Under the pieces are notes generated by a model. The model searched no databases. It saw nothing but the letters and a program-made list of their open reading frames with translations, and was not told the origin of the DNA. Positions 12,406 through 24,894 of a DNA stretch of 40,627 bases are shown piece after piece. Location of the stretch: the NCBI GenBank assembly GCA_002803225.1, contig NXFV01002043.1, forward strand, positions 1 through 40,627, in the 5' to 3' direction. This DNA comes from Gamarada debralockiae (lineage: Eukaryota; Ascomycota; Leotiomycetes; Helotiales; Hyphodiscaceae). Positions within the stretch are counted from its first letter, which is position 1. The number at the start of each line of letters is the position of its first letter. Made by a program: the position numbers and the translations under genes.

Positions 12406-15004
12406 TTAGAACCAAGACCCGCTCATATCCCAATCAGCAAACCCGAAGTCAAAGTCCTGAAAGGCAAGTTCGGTACCAGGAGGCTAGCAATGATTAATTC
12501 ACAGAACTGAGGGATGGATGGAAGCGGTCCATACCATATTTAAATCACCAAATCCATTCTTGGGACCGGCATTGAATTGATCGAGAGGTTGGTACTGATT
12601 CGAATTGTATGCCTGTGGGGGAATAGGTGTCTCAGTGGCCTGGTGCTAAAAAACGACATTAGCTGCTGCCAATCAATCGGGGGAATAAAGGGACACTCAC
12701 CATATTCGAACTTGGGGTCTGAGCACTGCCGTCGTGAGACGTCGTTGGTGTCGCTGGAATATGAGGTAAAGCTTCTCGACAAGCTTTCAGAATTCTTTCG
12801 GTGCCCTTCCTCATCAACAATCTCTTGTCTTCAGGACTTCCATCCGATCTCGCAGACTGCAGTACAATAGAAATCGGAAGAATATCTTTGAGGTCACTTC
12901 CGAATTCTCCCAATCTTTGCAGAAGGCTGTTGAGAGTATTTTCCACAATCCTCGTAAGACTCGTTTTTGTCCATGGCAGCAAGTCATCCTGCAAAATTTG
13001 CACGCCATTCACTCTTTCCTCTACTTCCTGAGATGCAGAGCTGAGAGACCGGATCTCAAGACACAATATCAGCGCTGCTTGAATGATATCTTTCTTGCAC
13101 AGAACGTGGAAGAGATTCAACTGATCTCGACTCTTGATTGTGTTGGGATCCGCAACCTCTGGGTCAAGTGCATCTAGATGGCTCAGCATTGCAACTGCGT
13201 TCCTCAATGCTCCTTTTCGTGCTTCCGGATACCGACTACTCTGTTCGCTGAGCATGATGTGTTGGTAGGTACTCAGTATTGGTCGTCGTAGTTGTACATC
13301 AAGCATGATCTTCATGAACAGTTTCCCAGGAGATCTCTCGTTACTTTGGCCCCAGGGATTCTCTTCTCGGGAGGGCGGTGGAAGACTTTGCAGGGAGCGC
13401 TCCAAATATCGAGCGAGGTTTAACAACTTCTCCCCATCGTCGACTAGGTGGATGTTTCCAGCGAGAATATTGGTTACGTCCAATCTTTCTTTCATCGATT
13501 CGCTCAAGATGAATTGTGGCAATGCATCGGTCCATAAGCGCACGGCTTTGCTTTCGGGATACGTAACCATGTCTTCCTTCAAAGCGGAGTCGTCGACGTT
13601 AGTCAACGCCCTGGAGTTAAAATCCGATGAGCGGATCGCAGCAGGCATTCCTCCTACCAATGAAAATTGCATGTCAAGTTCGACTATTGTCCTCCATAAT
13701 TTCCGTCTCTGCTCTTTTTCGAATAGAGGAATTTCTTCGTAACTCTCAGGGTCGTGGTGCAAACCTATGATCATCGCCGATCGAACAATCGTCCCGGATT
13801 CCTTCCATAGGTCAGAGGTTTGGGTGAGATTGTTCATTTTGGATAGAAGAAGCAGGATCTGTGTTCGCAGTGTTTGAATATTTAACCGCTCTTTCCCTTT
13901 CAACCCATCTAGCCATCGCTGCATCATCTCCATCCAAATCGCAATCTGCTCTTCCGATATTTTCGTCGCCATGAGCTTGTTCAATCGTGCAGAGAGTATA
14001 AAGATCCCCATCATCTGCGGGATGATAGACTCGCGAATTTTTGGGGGTAGTGAATAGTTCCCCCTTGACGCATGGGATTTCAGGAACTCTTCAACTTCGT
14101 CAATTTCCTTGATAAGCGTTGGCATATGTAGAACTCGAGTCAAACCCTCCCAGTGCGTCTCATAGAAATGATAAGCAGTACCCAACGACCCATCAGTCGC
14201 CAATGATTTCAACATTTCTGTTACTAAAACAGCCCGATCTTGGGGTAATTGAACCTGAGGTTTCTTCAGCTTTCTCTGAAATGATTTCTGGTATACTGTC
14301 AGGTCTTGCATCAAGCCCATCGTGTCTGGATCCGTAGAGCAGTTCATGATGTAGTTTCTGGCGTCCTCAAACTGTGATAATTAGGCCTGCGGTTGACCCA
14401 AAGTGCAGATTTGGGGACTCACATGATCCAACATTGCCATCCTATCCCCAACACCCAGATACCTTGACCTGTTTCCTTTGATATAAATCCGTCCCAGTGT
14501 CGATCTTGGCATGGGTGCTTCTCTTCTGTTGGCCTCCTCAGCCCTCCCATTTCCAGGGGTAGAGTTCGGAGTCATGATATTCTCCACTCTCATCCTCTTC
14601 CCATCCCTCTCAACACCACTATCATTCCTCGCTACGTCTCCGGGCTGAGGCCGTGCTCGACTGACACCAACTTTTGTCACCCCAGTAGCATATTGGCACA
14701 ATCCTTCCCTGTGGCCTTTAACGCACTGGCTACATGGCTGCACACGATCACACTTCAACTTCTTCCTCCGACACTCGAAACACGAGACCGTGGGACGAGC
14801 CCGTTTGCGATTGGTCTCAGACGTCGCTGGGCTGACTTCTTGGATATGAAGTGGGGTCGGTGATTGATGCGGGGCTTCAGGAGTGAATCGAGGAGGGCCG
14901 TTGAACTGCGGGGTAGCAATTGGAGGAAGCTGTTGAGATTGTGGCGGTCCTGGCGGTGGAGGTGCAGAAAGTGATTGGGGGACGGGAGGTTGCTCCGCGG
15001 ACAT
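12406..15004 (-). CDS. Zn2Cys6 transcription factor with fungal-specific regulatory domain
   Basis: This is a nuclear DNA-binding regulator of 813 residues. Exons are 15004-14423, 14371-12701, 12645-12535 and 12483-12406, and all introns are 51-55 nt and canonical. After a Pro/Gln-rich N-terminus comes the binuclear zinc cluster with cysteines at residues 75, 78, 85, 91, 94 and 103 (SCFECRRKKLKCDR), preceded by a basic NRKRAR. The large second exon carries the helical fungal_trans-type region, including FYETHWEGLTRVLHMPT and MIIGLHHDPESYEEIPLFE; RRKLWRTIVELD is the classic RR-LWW-like element. The C-terminus is short and acidic/aromatic (DFDFGFADWDMSGSWF), a plausible activation segment. Target genes cannot be read from sequence. 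The neighbouring reductase and peptide transporter are possible targets only by proximity. The gene shows no disabling change. Confidence 0.92.
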
Positions 15005-15719
15005 GACTTCGGCTAGGTTTTATATCCGGAATACCTGATTCTGATAGTACCACAGCTCCGACAATAATTTCGTGACTTGACGATAGTCTTGGCTGGCATT
15101 TGGCAATAATAAAGCTGCTGCGGTTTCATCTGACTTACAGAGATGTTGATGGGTTTGACATCATGGAGATGTGGATGTGGATTGTTGAAGGTGGAAATGG
15201 GGGATGTCCGCTCCGAGATGAAGAGATGGAGTTAGTGCGACGCGTTTGTCAGCCGGAGATATGCTTCCTCGGCGAAAGGGATAGAACCACGTGAGTTGAC
15301 ATGTCGCACTACATTTACTTTTGAGGCTATTTCGACCGCGATGTGAAAGCTCGCCAGGATGAGAATAGAAGCAAGGTCGCTGAGGGTTGTGTCGGTACTG
15401 TCATTTCGTGGAAGGGTATTTCGTGGTCAGCTGACTGGTTAAACCCCATGTTCAAAGTCCCGGTCCTCGCCCACGTATTCAATTATTATGCCGTAAATTT
15501 TGAACAGCATTTCGAGAACTTGAGATTTGGAGGTGGGTATAATATAAGTAGATATATATTATCTTTCTTTTTATATTAACAACTGAAACCTAACTCATCT
15601 ACGGTACATCATGATTCGCGAACGATCGACTTATCCTCTTGGTATCTATAGTTCAAAACGCAGGCACTTCTCAAGTACAAACTCAACCTCCAGCCCTCTA
15701 TCCCTAAGCACACAACGTT
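15005..15719. other. Intergenic region between regulator and OPT transporter
   Basis: This lies between the start of the regulator (15004) and the end of the OPT gene (15720), both on the minus strand. It should hold the regulator promoter and the transporter's 3' UTR. The open frames seen on the plus strand (15100-15294, 15343-15579) have no family features. An AT-rich block at 15540-15590 may serve in 3'-end formation of the transporter. No repeat or RNA gene is evident. Confidence 0.4.
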
Positions 15720-18371
15720 TTAGCCGTTAGCGGGGTTGTACATGCAGTAGTCGACATTGTTCTGGTGGTTACCAGCCCACGTTGGGAATGGGTGGGCAGT
15801 TCCGGAGCCACCGAAAACAGCGAACGTCAAAAGGAAGACAAGAACTTGAGTTCCACCGTCCATAGCGGCGGACACAAGGTAGTTCCACTTGACGAAGTAC
15901 TTTGGTCGGTATTTTCTCAGATAGAACTGGCCGAAGATACCAATAGCGTAGTATGAAAGAATCGACGAGTTGATTCCCACAAACAAGTATCCAAGGTACC
16001 AAAGGATGATAGACAAGTTGAGGTACGACCAGATGCGCTGGTGAGGGAAGAAGCGGTGCATAGCATAGAATGGCAGGGGAACGAGGAAGCCGATCAAGTA
16101 TGCGGCAGTAACCCAGTGGTAACGTGCACCAATGGAGAACATCTTAGGGGCGATGGACCAGGCGATGGCCAGGGTGTTGAATTGTTGGATGTTGGCGCCG
16201 GACCAAATACTGGTTCCTTCAATGGACTGAAGGATCGTGGCTTGGTTTTGGACAATTCTGAAGTGATTGTTAGATATCTGTTAAGTAGAATGGAAATGAT
16301 AGTACAACTTACGTTATCATCATCACATAGTTAAGAAGGGCGCCAAAAATGCAACCAATCATTTGGGTGGCAAAGGCACATTTGGGTGACAGCTTGTTCT
16401 GTTGAGCAAGCTTGAGGTCACGGAGGAGATACCAGCCCTGTTGAATACCGCTGTAGGTGTATGTGGTGAAGTACATGTTGGCTGTGCGATTTGTTAGTTA
16501 AGAGAATGAATGGATGGAGGTACGTACCCAACGGTCTGCCGGGGAACATGTAGCCAGCAAGCATTTGGAAAATGGGCTGCAAGTTGAATCCGAATCCAGT
16601 GATGGCATATTGCGCACCGAAGAAAACCATGAACACGGCGGTAAAGAGCGTTGCAATGACGAATCCCCACCATGGAAGGGTGGATTTCATCACATACAAG
16701 CAAACTATGCCGGCAATCCAACTGGCAGCAAAAGCGGCGAAGTACCAGGAGGTTGGCGCTTCTTCGTAGTCGACCATGACTTTGTAATGCGGATCAATGG
16801 AAGGGTCGTCAATAATTCGCTGCTTCTCTTCCGGCGTTCGGGGACCGTTGCTCCTCCAGAATGCGTAGGTTGAAGGCCTCATGGCTTTCTTAAGAGTACC
16901 CATATTAAACCAAGCCCATCCAACTTTGATTTCGTTGTAATTCCAAAGGAACATGTGAACAAGGGTAGCGGTAAGACCAGCGTTGGATGTAATCAAGTAG
17001 GCGATATAAGTACCGGTCAAGTAGGGAATGCCTTGGGACTCGACTAAATCATTATTGACAGTGAAGTCCGAGTTGAAGATCGTCGTCTCGTTGTATGGAA
17101 CGAAATTGGTGGCATTGGAAGTCGTATCGAAGAGCAACTGAGACATGAATGGGAAATCCATGGCTCTCCAGGTGTTGCTGTAGTATAATCCGATGGATAG
17201 CGCAATACCACCGAAGTAACCGATCATACTGTTGAGCTGGGTCTGGAGCGGCAACCAAAGGGGTGAACCGAAGCCAGCAATGTAGTTCCAGTCGAAAGAA
17301 ATGGAGAACAGTCCCATTCCCTCGTTACCTTGGGCACCACCGAACAGGTTGGTAAAGACAAGGCTGTGCTGGTCGGCCAAACAGAAGACAGAGACACCAA
17401 TCAAGACGGGGAAGATGTACTAAATTCACGTTAGTCAGCTGAACTGAAGTATTGGTGAGGTGGAACGTACCTCAGGGAACCATTCCCAGCAGAACAGAGC
17501 AACAAAGATGATCCAGAAGACCTTGAGTCTCTTCTTGGTCTCGGATTTATCTCTGTGCAAGGTCTCCAAAACGGTGGTAATTGGCAAGTTGGCGGGATAC
17601 AACATCTTTGTTGGCCAGAGGAGTGTCTCTCGCATCATACCGGCAATACCATAACCCATAAGTTGGGAAGACATGGTAATGAAAACACCAGCAGCCTGGT
17701 TGGGGTATCCCCCGTAGAACAGCTTTTGCACAGCCAATGCTTCAGTCGAAAGAGCGGAGACTGATGCAGCGGATGCCATGATGACGGCAGCAGCGTGTTC
17801 CTTCGCGTTCCATGGGCCTGGGTTGAGGAATCGACCGATGGGACCCCATCTTGGGATGAAGATGGACATGGCCTCACCGAGAGCGTGGGCGATGACAGTC
17901 AAGAACATGACAGAGACGTAAATGACTTGGGGCTTGAAGTAGAAGACTTCCTGCAAGACGGAACCGAAGGCAGAAAGACCAAGTCCTGTATTCTGTTAGC
18001 AATGCGTTCATGCAACCTGCGCTTGAAACAATGCGCATTTACGAGTTTCTCTAATGCTGAAACTCACCAATGAAGAACATGCGGAAGGTCCAGGGGTTGA
18101 TGGCTGGGTCATCGTCGACGTGGATAACGGTGGTGACGATATCCTCTGCTGTCTCAAGGGCGCCAATCTCACCCTCACCGATGGCTGCCTCAGTATCATG
18201 ATAGTGATACGCAGGGAGCTCCCGGACACCGGCTTCTTGCCCCTTGCTGATGCTCTCCTTCGAGCGACGGAATTCACCACTCGACTGGTCGGCGCTGGTG
18301 GTGTAGGGCTTCTTCTCATCCTCGTTGACCACGGCATCCGTGTCATGTCTGGTGAAGCTTGGCCTCTCCAT
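15720..18371 (-). CDS. Small oligopeptide transporter, OPT family
   Basis: This is a proton-coupled importer of tetra/pentapeptides or peptide-like substrates in the plasma membrane, similar to fungal Isp4-type OPT proteins. Five exons (18371-18068, 17985-17471, 17419-16528, 16481-16313, 16257-15720) give 805 residues, the normal family size, with no lesion. The cytosolic N-terminus is acidic and is followed by INPWTFRMFFIG, the family's first-helix entry. Other marks are FIPRWGPIGRFLNPGPWNAK with the conserved NPG, WRAMDFPFMSQLLFDT, WNYNEIKVGWAW, the long hydrophobic helices and the C-terminal WAGNHQNNVDYC segment. ATG 18371 is preferred because upstream in-frame sequence has only a TTG. Intron 3 is 46 nt, the shortest reliable intron here. 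It lies downstream of the Zn2Cys6 gene on the same strand. Confidence 0.93.
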
Positions 18372-19602
18372 CTTGGCTGATGATTGAGGTGGACTGCTGC
18401 TTATCGACAAGATGCCAATAAATGGAAAGAGAAAAGGGAAAGAATGGAGGAGCAAGAACCCCTCTTATCTACTGCATTCGCGCCGTTATGGATTCATGCT
18501 GTATGTGCCGATCATCTCAATTTCGCCCTTCATGTAACCAGTCCAGGATGGCTAGGATCTAGCCCGTGCACGCCAGAGTGAAAGAAGATAGTCCAAGGCA
18601 CGATAAGAGATACCGCCATGTGGCGTGTAAGCTAGATTATTTGACTCGCTGGGAATTGTCTGCGGTTAAATTTACACTATCCTGGAGAAGGAGGTATAAG
18701 TTTGTTTTAGAGAGCGCTGGTTGGTTAAGGTATGTAGTTACTTTCGTGGCTGGTAAAGATTGGCAGGTTTTATCGCCAGGGTTTTGGGACTCCGATGCCA
18801 CTCAAACGCAACTGTCGGCTTCGATCGCTGCTTTCGGTCGTGTGAGTAGTCAAGGGTCATACTATGAGCTGAAAGGTTGATGCTTTGAGTTTTGACGGAT
18901 CGATGGAAGGTAATGGGTCGCGATCTTCCTCATCAGGCGCAGAACAGAGTATTACGTACTGTACTGCACTTGGGACATTTGAAGCGATCATGACGCTCAT
19001 CCCGTTGGATGGATCTATCTTGACGACCCGCCGTTGCAGATTTGAAATCTGGGGCACAACTTGGCAGGCCGCATTGGAAAATGCTTGACTCCCAGATAAA
19101 TGAACGCCGTAAAGTTTGACCTCTCTCTAGAACCTTCCCCTCTCGGTGACGCCACCCGCGATTTATGCGATAGCGAATTAGGCCAATGTCTAGAAGAGTG
19201 GACAAACGAAGAGAGGATGTGCCAAAGGTTACGTACCTTCTTGTTTCAGAAAATAGATCGAGCTAGTGATAAAATAATACGAGAGCTTGAATTTGATTCC
19301 ACGAATAGAGGTAAGGATTGGTGATGATTGATTACAACTCTCTCTGCCCGACCTTAAGATCACCACATTGAAATTCATACTAGTGTGCCGTATAGCTGGC
19401 TAATTATTTCCGGACGATATGTCAAAAACCGAACTCATTTTCTCGGGAAACTCATACTCCAAAGAGAAGGTCGAGATAAGGGTATAAGTGGCGCAAAGAA
19501 AATGGCGATATCTAGAACCTATCCACTCGGGCAGTTCCGCCCATCTGTCAGAGGCGCGCTGTACAGAGAGGCGGAAACAAAATTGCAAATAATTTCTCAG
19601 GG

Positions 19603-19783
19603 TACAGTAAAACCTGCCTATAACGAACTCTAACAAATCCCTCGATATAACGTACGAGACGAAAAACTTCACAGGGATAATTTGTATGAAGACAGGGATT
19701 CTATATAACGATCTCTGGACATAACGAATTTTTGGGCCCTCGCCCATACAGATTTTTCGTGTTCGTTATAACCAGGTGAGATA
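19603..19783. mobile_element. MITE-like relic of a TA-inserting DNA transposon
   Basis: The left end reads TACAGTAAAACCTGCCTATA followed by ACGAAC. The right end, read on the minus strand, ends ACCTGGTTATAACGAAC. Over the inner 18 bases the two ends match at about 15 positions. Several further ATAACGAA-type subterminal copies lie inside (near 19650, 19710 and 19725). A TA dinucleotide sits at both outer edges. CAGTAAAACCT plus ATAACGAA is the typical end style of pogo/Tc1-mariner elements. The body is only about 180 bp and has no transposase frame, so this is a non-autonomous or internally deleted copy. The right outermost 7-10 bases are degraded. Confidence 0.6.
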
Positions 19784-20441
19784 GAGGCAAAATCTCGCGG
19801 GACGGGCAGCGGCAGGCCGAGGTGAGCACTGCGGGCTTTATCGAACTTCGGCGATCATGAGATTCAATGCGTCAACTTCTAGAACAATTGAGGAAGGTCG
19901 CTAACCCCTCTAGAGTGGATCATAAGAAGGACGGGACGCGCGTGACACAGCAATAACTGCTTTATCAAATATCAACTGTAAGCACAAGTTGAAATCCGCT
20001 CGTGATATCCGGACAGGTTCAAGTGAAGTACACGTGATGCCAAGTGGCCAAGAGCCAGAATACTATGGCAGGATCAACCGGACTTCAGGCGCCAGGGACG
20101 TTCGTTCGTGAAACTTTTCAACAAAGAACTCTCCGAGGAAAATAGACAGCAAAGACAAACTTCGAAATAATGAAAACCCCAGCCTGATATATGTATTCGG
20201 GGACATGTCTCTCCGTATGACTCAATTTCTGACACTTTCTTGAGCGCCGTCGGACGGCGAATCATATCACAATTTCCCAAGCACAAGGACCCTAAATCCC
20301 ATAGACTCCACACCGCTGACCCTCGCAACTCTTCTACTGGTATTCAAAACAAGCTTTTGTCTGTTCTAGCGCTGGAGAGAGCCACTTCTAGGGAAAGCGT
20401 ATTCAGAATACTGCTCCAAATTAGCGAAATTTTGTCGGGCG

Positions 20442-20461
20442 CCGGGGCTCTGAGGCCCCGG
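20442..20461. repeat. GC-rich inverted repeat (hairpin)
   Basis: The sequence holds a 7-bp perfect stem, CCGGGGC and GCCCCGG, around a 6-base loop TCTGAG. It lies in otherwise ordinary non-coding DNA. It is not followed by a T-run and no gene adjoins it, so there is no basis for calling it a regulatory element. Confidence 0.5.
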
Positions 20462-21882
20462 ACCCAACCTCCAACGTGCAATTTTGCGTTACATTTCATA
20501 ACAGCTGCGCCGCAATGGCTCCATTTGACAGATACGATAGGGCCAATAAATTTGCATTCTTTGCACATGCTGTTGTCTTTTCTGTCGTCGAAATAAACTT
20601 TTCAGGCTTGTGGGCCTTTTCAGCTTTTGAAATTGTAAAGACAAACGACGGTTCAAGCGATCCAGTTGAAATGATCGGAATTGGAGTGACTCCTCGAGGG
20701 GATGAATCTGCCTGAACTGATGCCTAGAATGAGGGAAAATTCCAATATTGAAGGGCAGCCCAATGAATCCGTCAGCCTTGTGCATGTTTGTCCTCCAAAT
20801 ACAGTTGCGTTTCCGGGATGTCGCGTCTGCAAGCGATCCATTTAACGAGTTGAAAGAAGGCTCCAGTCTTCATTGCAAGTCTATCTTGACGTATTGTTAC
20901 AGAATAAGAAAGTATGAATTGAGATGTCACGACAGAGCTCTGCCAATAGGTGTGCCTTCCTGGTCAGGAGCCTTCATGTCGTCCAAATCCGGTTCACGGT
21001 CTCGCATCGGCGTTAAGTGGTGACGTGGATCAACTCTTTGTCTTTGAACAAGATTACATCGATCGCTTGACTTGAGAAGCAAGTAAGCATTGTGCAAGAA
21101 ATGCGGGGTTGATGACCTTAATAAATCTCACCGCATGTGCGCGGGTTGTTGTCGTGAGGGGAGGTTCTGTCAAAACATCAAGTAAGGCGGGGCGATGGGG
21201 TTACGGCCCCTAATCATTGCCAAGCAGTCTAAATGATCGAGTCGACCAGAGGCACCGCGTACTTGCAGTTTGAGAGAGTTGGCCGCCCGAATTGGGAATC
21301 CCGCCATCTGAGGAAGACTTGAGCGACCTGCAAACGGTGGGCATCTGAGCCAGTGCTCATGTGAGAGATGCGATTATGGCACGTGGGTGAATCACTATCC
21401 AAAAACCGTTTCTGGAACAAAATCCGCAACTCCTCGAATCTGACATGACTTGTACTTCATAAGTCAACTATGGCCGAACGCCTATGCTCCTTCAAAGATC
21501 CCTCGACGGATTCTATCGAAAGATAGAGAATCGTACGAGCCGACATCAATGCCGCCAGGAACGTGTACCATTGCATTCTCGTCCGCCAGTCGCACCCGAT
21601 TCTGACAACGGACTTGGTTCACCCCGGCAAAGACTTGCTTCAAATTGAGGAGCTAGCTATGCCTTAATTTGTCTTTATTTCACACTCTTTCTGCTTTGAG
21701 GTGTCCGCTTTTGATTGATATTCTGCGGGGCCTTCTCTTCTTGAGTCACCTGTGACAATGAGCTTGGCTCGATCGATTGAATACCAGGCAGGCACTTAAT
21801 TAAAGATATTTACTATCATAATTGAGCCTCTATAACTCCATTCAGACTCCATGGCATCTCTACCTCTCAATTAGCAGCCTCG

Positions 21883-23984
21883 TCACCCCTTCTTCAGAGC
21901 CTTCGCCAAGCCCAGCGCTGCCTCACCCATCAACCTCCACTTTTTCCTCAGTACCCCCGTCGTGGGTCCCACATACACACCCCACGGATGTTGGGCCGCC
22001 AAACGCCAGTACTCCTGCGCATTCAGCCCCGTACGATTCGCTTTCAGTGCAAATAGATCTGTCCACACCAGCTGATCAATAATATTGAAAGAGCCAGCGA
22101 AGCCAGATTTATCTTTTCGTTGAGCAGATTTCGAGGGATCGTAGTCTGAGTCGATGGCGACAAGGAAGCTGCGGTAGTCGCCTTTTTGATCAGATTTAGC
22201 GAAAGAATTGAAGGAGTTAGAATTGATAGCTAGGCAGGTTGTTTTGGTGAGGCCTGTGGGGAAGGAGGTGGATTCGGTAAAGCTCTTAAAGTGTCTGAAT
22301 GTTGTTAGTTCAAACGTTACCTCAACAGCTGAAATTGATGGCTTACTGTCGGACGGCCTCAATATCGTCCTCAGAAATGCCTCCCTCCTTACCATCAATC
22401 CAATGCAGCGTCGCCTTCCTCTTCACCTTCTCTGGGTACAGCGCCCCCTCCCATCCACTGTTTAATCCCGCCTCCAACTTCTCTACGAACGTCTTCCATT
22501 CCACCTCACTCTGGCTATACGTATTTCGATAAATCACGAACCCGAACCTCTCAACTTTCTCATCAGCGAGATCCTCAACCCAGGACTCCATTCCCAAGAG
22601 TAACGGCGTATCCATCTCCTTCATCAAACTCCGCATCGCGAACTCTCGATCAACAAGCACGCTCGGCTTCTCCATAAAATCCGGGAACTGCCCCGGCTGG
22701 GCCCTCCTCGCCGCAGTTCTCGCAGCTTGCACACTCGCCAACATCCCCTTCAGATCCGAAACCCTCTTGTTTTCGATCCCAGCATAGATAGCATTCAATT
22801 CTGCCTCCGTCTTCTCCAGCGTGATAGCACCAGTGAGGCGATAATCAATGCCATTAATCATCGAGAATCCGTCAATGCGACATCGCAGGAAGATCTCGGC
22901 GTCGACGTATAAATCGAGAAGTTTGTTCATGATCATGAGAGCCCAGTGGTCAATGCGGATTGTGCCTTGAGTGGCGTTTATTTGGCGCCCTGATTGCATT
23001 ACGCGCATCATGCGGTCTTTCCATATTTGGTAGAGGATTTTTAGCCGCTTGAAGGCCCAGGCTCGAGCTTGGTTCTCCATATATTGGAAATGACACCTTG
23101 CACGTGACATGTCAATCCGCCATTCAAAGCCAGAGAACCAACGAAAGACAGAGGAGGAGAGTGATAAAAGGAAGGATCACGTACTTGGAATACTCCTGCC
23201 ACAGCTTGGCCATATTGAACTCAGGCTCTTCCTCTCCGTTCTGAGACCGCAGCGCGACGATAGCGTCTTGAAAGATGTCAATTTCAGTCCATACCTTGTT
23301 GTGCGTCGTGCGCATCTCGCCCTGAACATCGGGCTTGAGCTGGTATTTGAATATATCGACTGCTTGTTGGATAGTTGCCATGGCTTCCTCAATGTTGTCT
23401 TCTTCGTCGAGACCTTTAGCTGTCCAGCGTGCGTCGGACATAGGAAGCATGCCAAACCACAGCTACGTTTTTGGTCAGAAAACACTCATGCAGGGTACGA
23501 CATGAAGACGAACGTACTCGTGATCTCATAGCCTTAAAACTCGGTTCTAAATTCGCCAGCTGTTTGTTGAACGCCATGCTGAACATCCTATCCATCCCAC
23601 TGATGACATGCATAACTCTAATAATCGGCGGCGGCGAGTCCCCATGCATTGGACCGCCAGGCATGGGACCTATAGCTTCCATTGCTGGAGGAGGGAGTTT
23701 GTCAAACGGTGCAGGAGCCCAATCCACATATTTCGTGCTGAACTGTTGGAGATATTCCTTGGGGAATAATGGCTGTTCTGTCTTCACGCCGCCTGGCATG
23801 ACCCCTGATACCGCGGCCGCGATGAAATGGTTGAGTGTTGAGGGCTGGAAATTTGGACCACCGACTGGATTTTTGTTAGTTAGGATTTCATTTTGGATTG
23901 TTGGATAGAGGCTCGAGAAATACCTTCAGCCTTCTCAGCATCTTCCGGACCAAAGCCCTCCAGCCTTGGCTCTTGATTTGCCAT
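21883..23984 (-). CDS. Conserved-looking fungal protein of unknown function (615 aa)
   Basis: I do not recognise this family. The five-exon model (23984-23924, 23864-23518, 23462-23185, 23096-22347, 22294-21883) joins in frame with canonical 52-88-nt introns and gives 615 residues with no stop. The product is mostly helical and charged, with a Pro-rich segment (DKLPPPAMEAIGPMPGG) near residue 70, Met-rich helices (RVMHVISGMDRMFSMAF), a Trp-rich middle (WAFKRLKILYQIWKDRMMRV) and a compact C-terminus. It resembles the large group of fungal-only proteins without a named domain. The start ATG 23984 is the only in-frame ATG. Upstream the frame stays open for 31 codons and encodes a hydrophobic run (WVVITTVILIIFTTLYIIGL), so an undetected upstream exon or a non-AUG start giving a membrane anchor is possible. 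Confidence 0.82.
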
Positions 23985-24894
23985 CGCTCTGAGGCCAATG
24001 ATGTATAGCGTCGTGAAGATGATCAAAATGACTGTAGTGATCACCACCCAAACTTTTACCCCAAGAAGAAGGCACAAGAAAGGTATTTATTCACGTGAAA
24101 GGGGGTCGAGGGTTGCCTGAAAATATTGATGCCAAGAGTTACGCTAGGCTGGAGCGCGGCGAGACTAACAGGGGCGCAGTCTCGTGCCTGGAATAGCCTG
24201 AAATAGTATGCTTGCAATTCGTATCGCAGGTTCCAGATCTTTCAAAAGGCTATTTTGATGATACGCTGCCTGCAAATGCGTGCAGATCTCGAGGAGTCAT
24301 CGGTTTGCGATGTGACGTTCAGATGAAGGTGTCTGAAGCTACAGAATTTGACGTCGCGATCTGGCACGTGATTGCGGCACAGAACAAGAGGTGAGACGCG
24401 ATTTGGAAGTTGGCAGGGGCAGTTTTCCTGCGCAAATTGTATGGAAAGAACAAGCCTCACGCGCCTCATCTCAAGAATCCTATGATCCTGTTAAGAGTCA
24501 TTCAATTGAAATAAGTGTTTCCTTCCAAGGTAGTTTGGGCTACGTCACATGAGAAACGCTGCCATGGAAACTAACTAAAAGCAAACATCGTCGCAAAACT
24601 TCGTCTTGGCTAAATTTTAGGATCTGCTTCTAGCCCATCTTCCTAGCAGGTCAGCGTTTTGTCTCACTTTAAAATCTACGGAAGAAGCGTCGCCGAATTG
24701 GTCTGGTCTCGTGAGGGATGTGTGGCATAAATACCAATTTGGCTGCAACAGCCCTCGCAATTGCGCTAGTGGCTCTCTTCATAGCCTTAGGTCAACTCCT
24801 ACAATAGTATTATGCCACGGCTGATGTCTACCGAAGGTGTCAACGATCGGTGATGGGTCATTGGGCGACGAAGACCAGGTTAAGATGGCGCTGG
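23985..24894. other. Intergenic region
   Basis: This separates the divergent 615-aa gene and the plus-strand modular pseudogene. Apart from the short open hydrophobic extension at 23985-24077, nothing can be assigned. Open frames at 24212-24469 are short and featureless. No repeat or RNA gene was seen. Confidence 0.4.

Larger units (their letters stand above)
18372..21882. other. 3.5-kb gene desert
   Basis: No supported gene lies between the OPT gene start and the end of the unknown 615-aa gene. Open frames of up to 118 codons occur on both strands (for example 20240-20596) but have no motif, biased composition or splice pattern that I trust. The stretch contains the transposon relic at 19603-19783 and a small GC hairpin at 20442-20461. 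A short minus-strand frame near 20990 (MRDREPDLDDMKAPDQE) looks protein-like but could not be assigned or extended. Confidence 0.45.

Noticed and set aside
11601..18371. Secondary-metabolite cluster made of the reductase, Zn2Cys6 regulator and transporter.
   Set aside because: There is no polyketide synthase, NRPS, terpene cyclase or other backbone enzyme in the window, and the transporter is of a peptide-uptake type.
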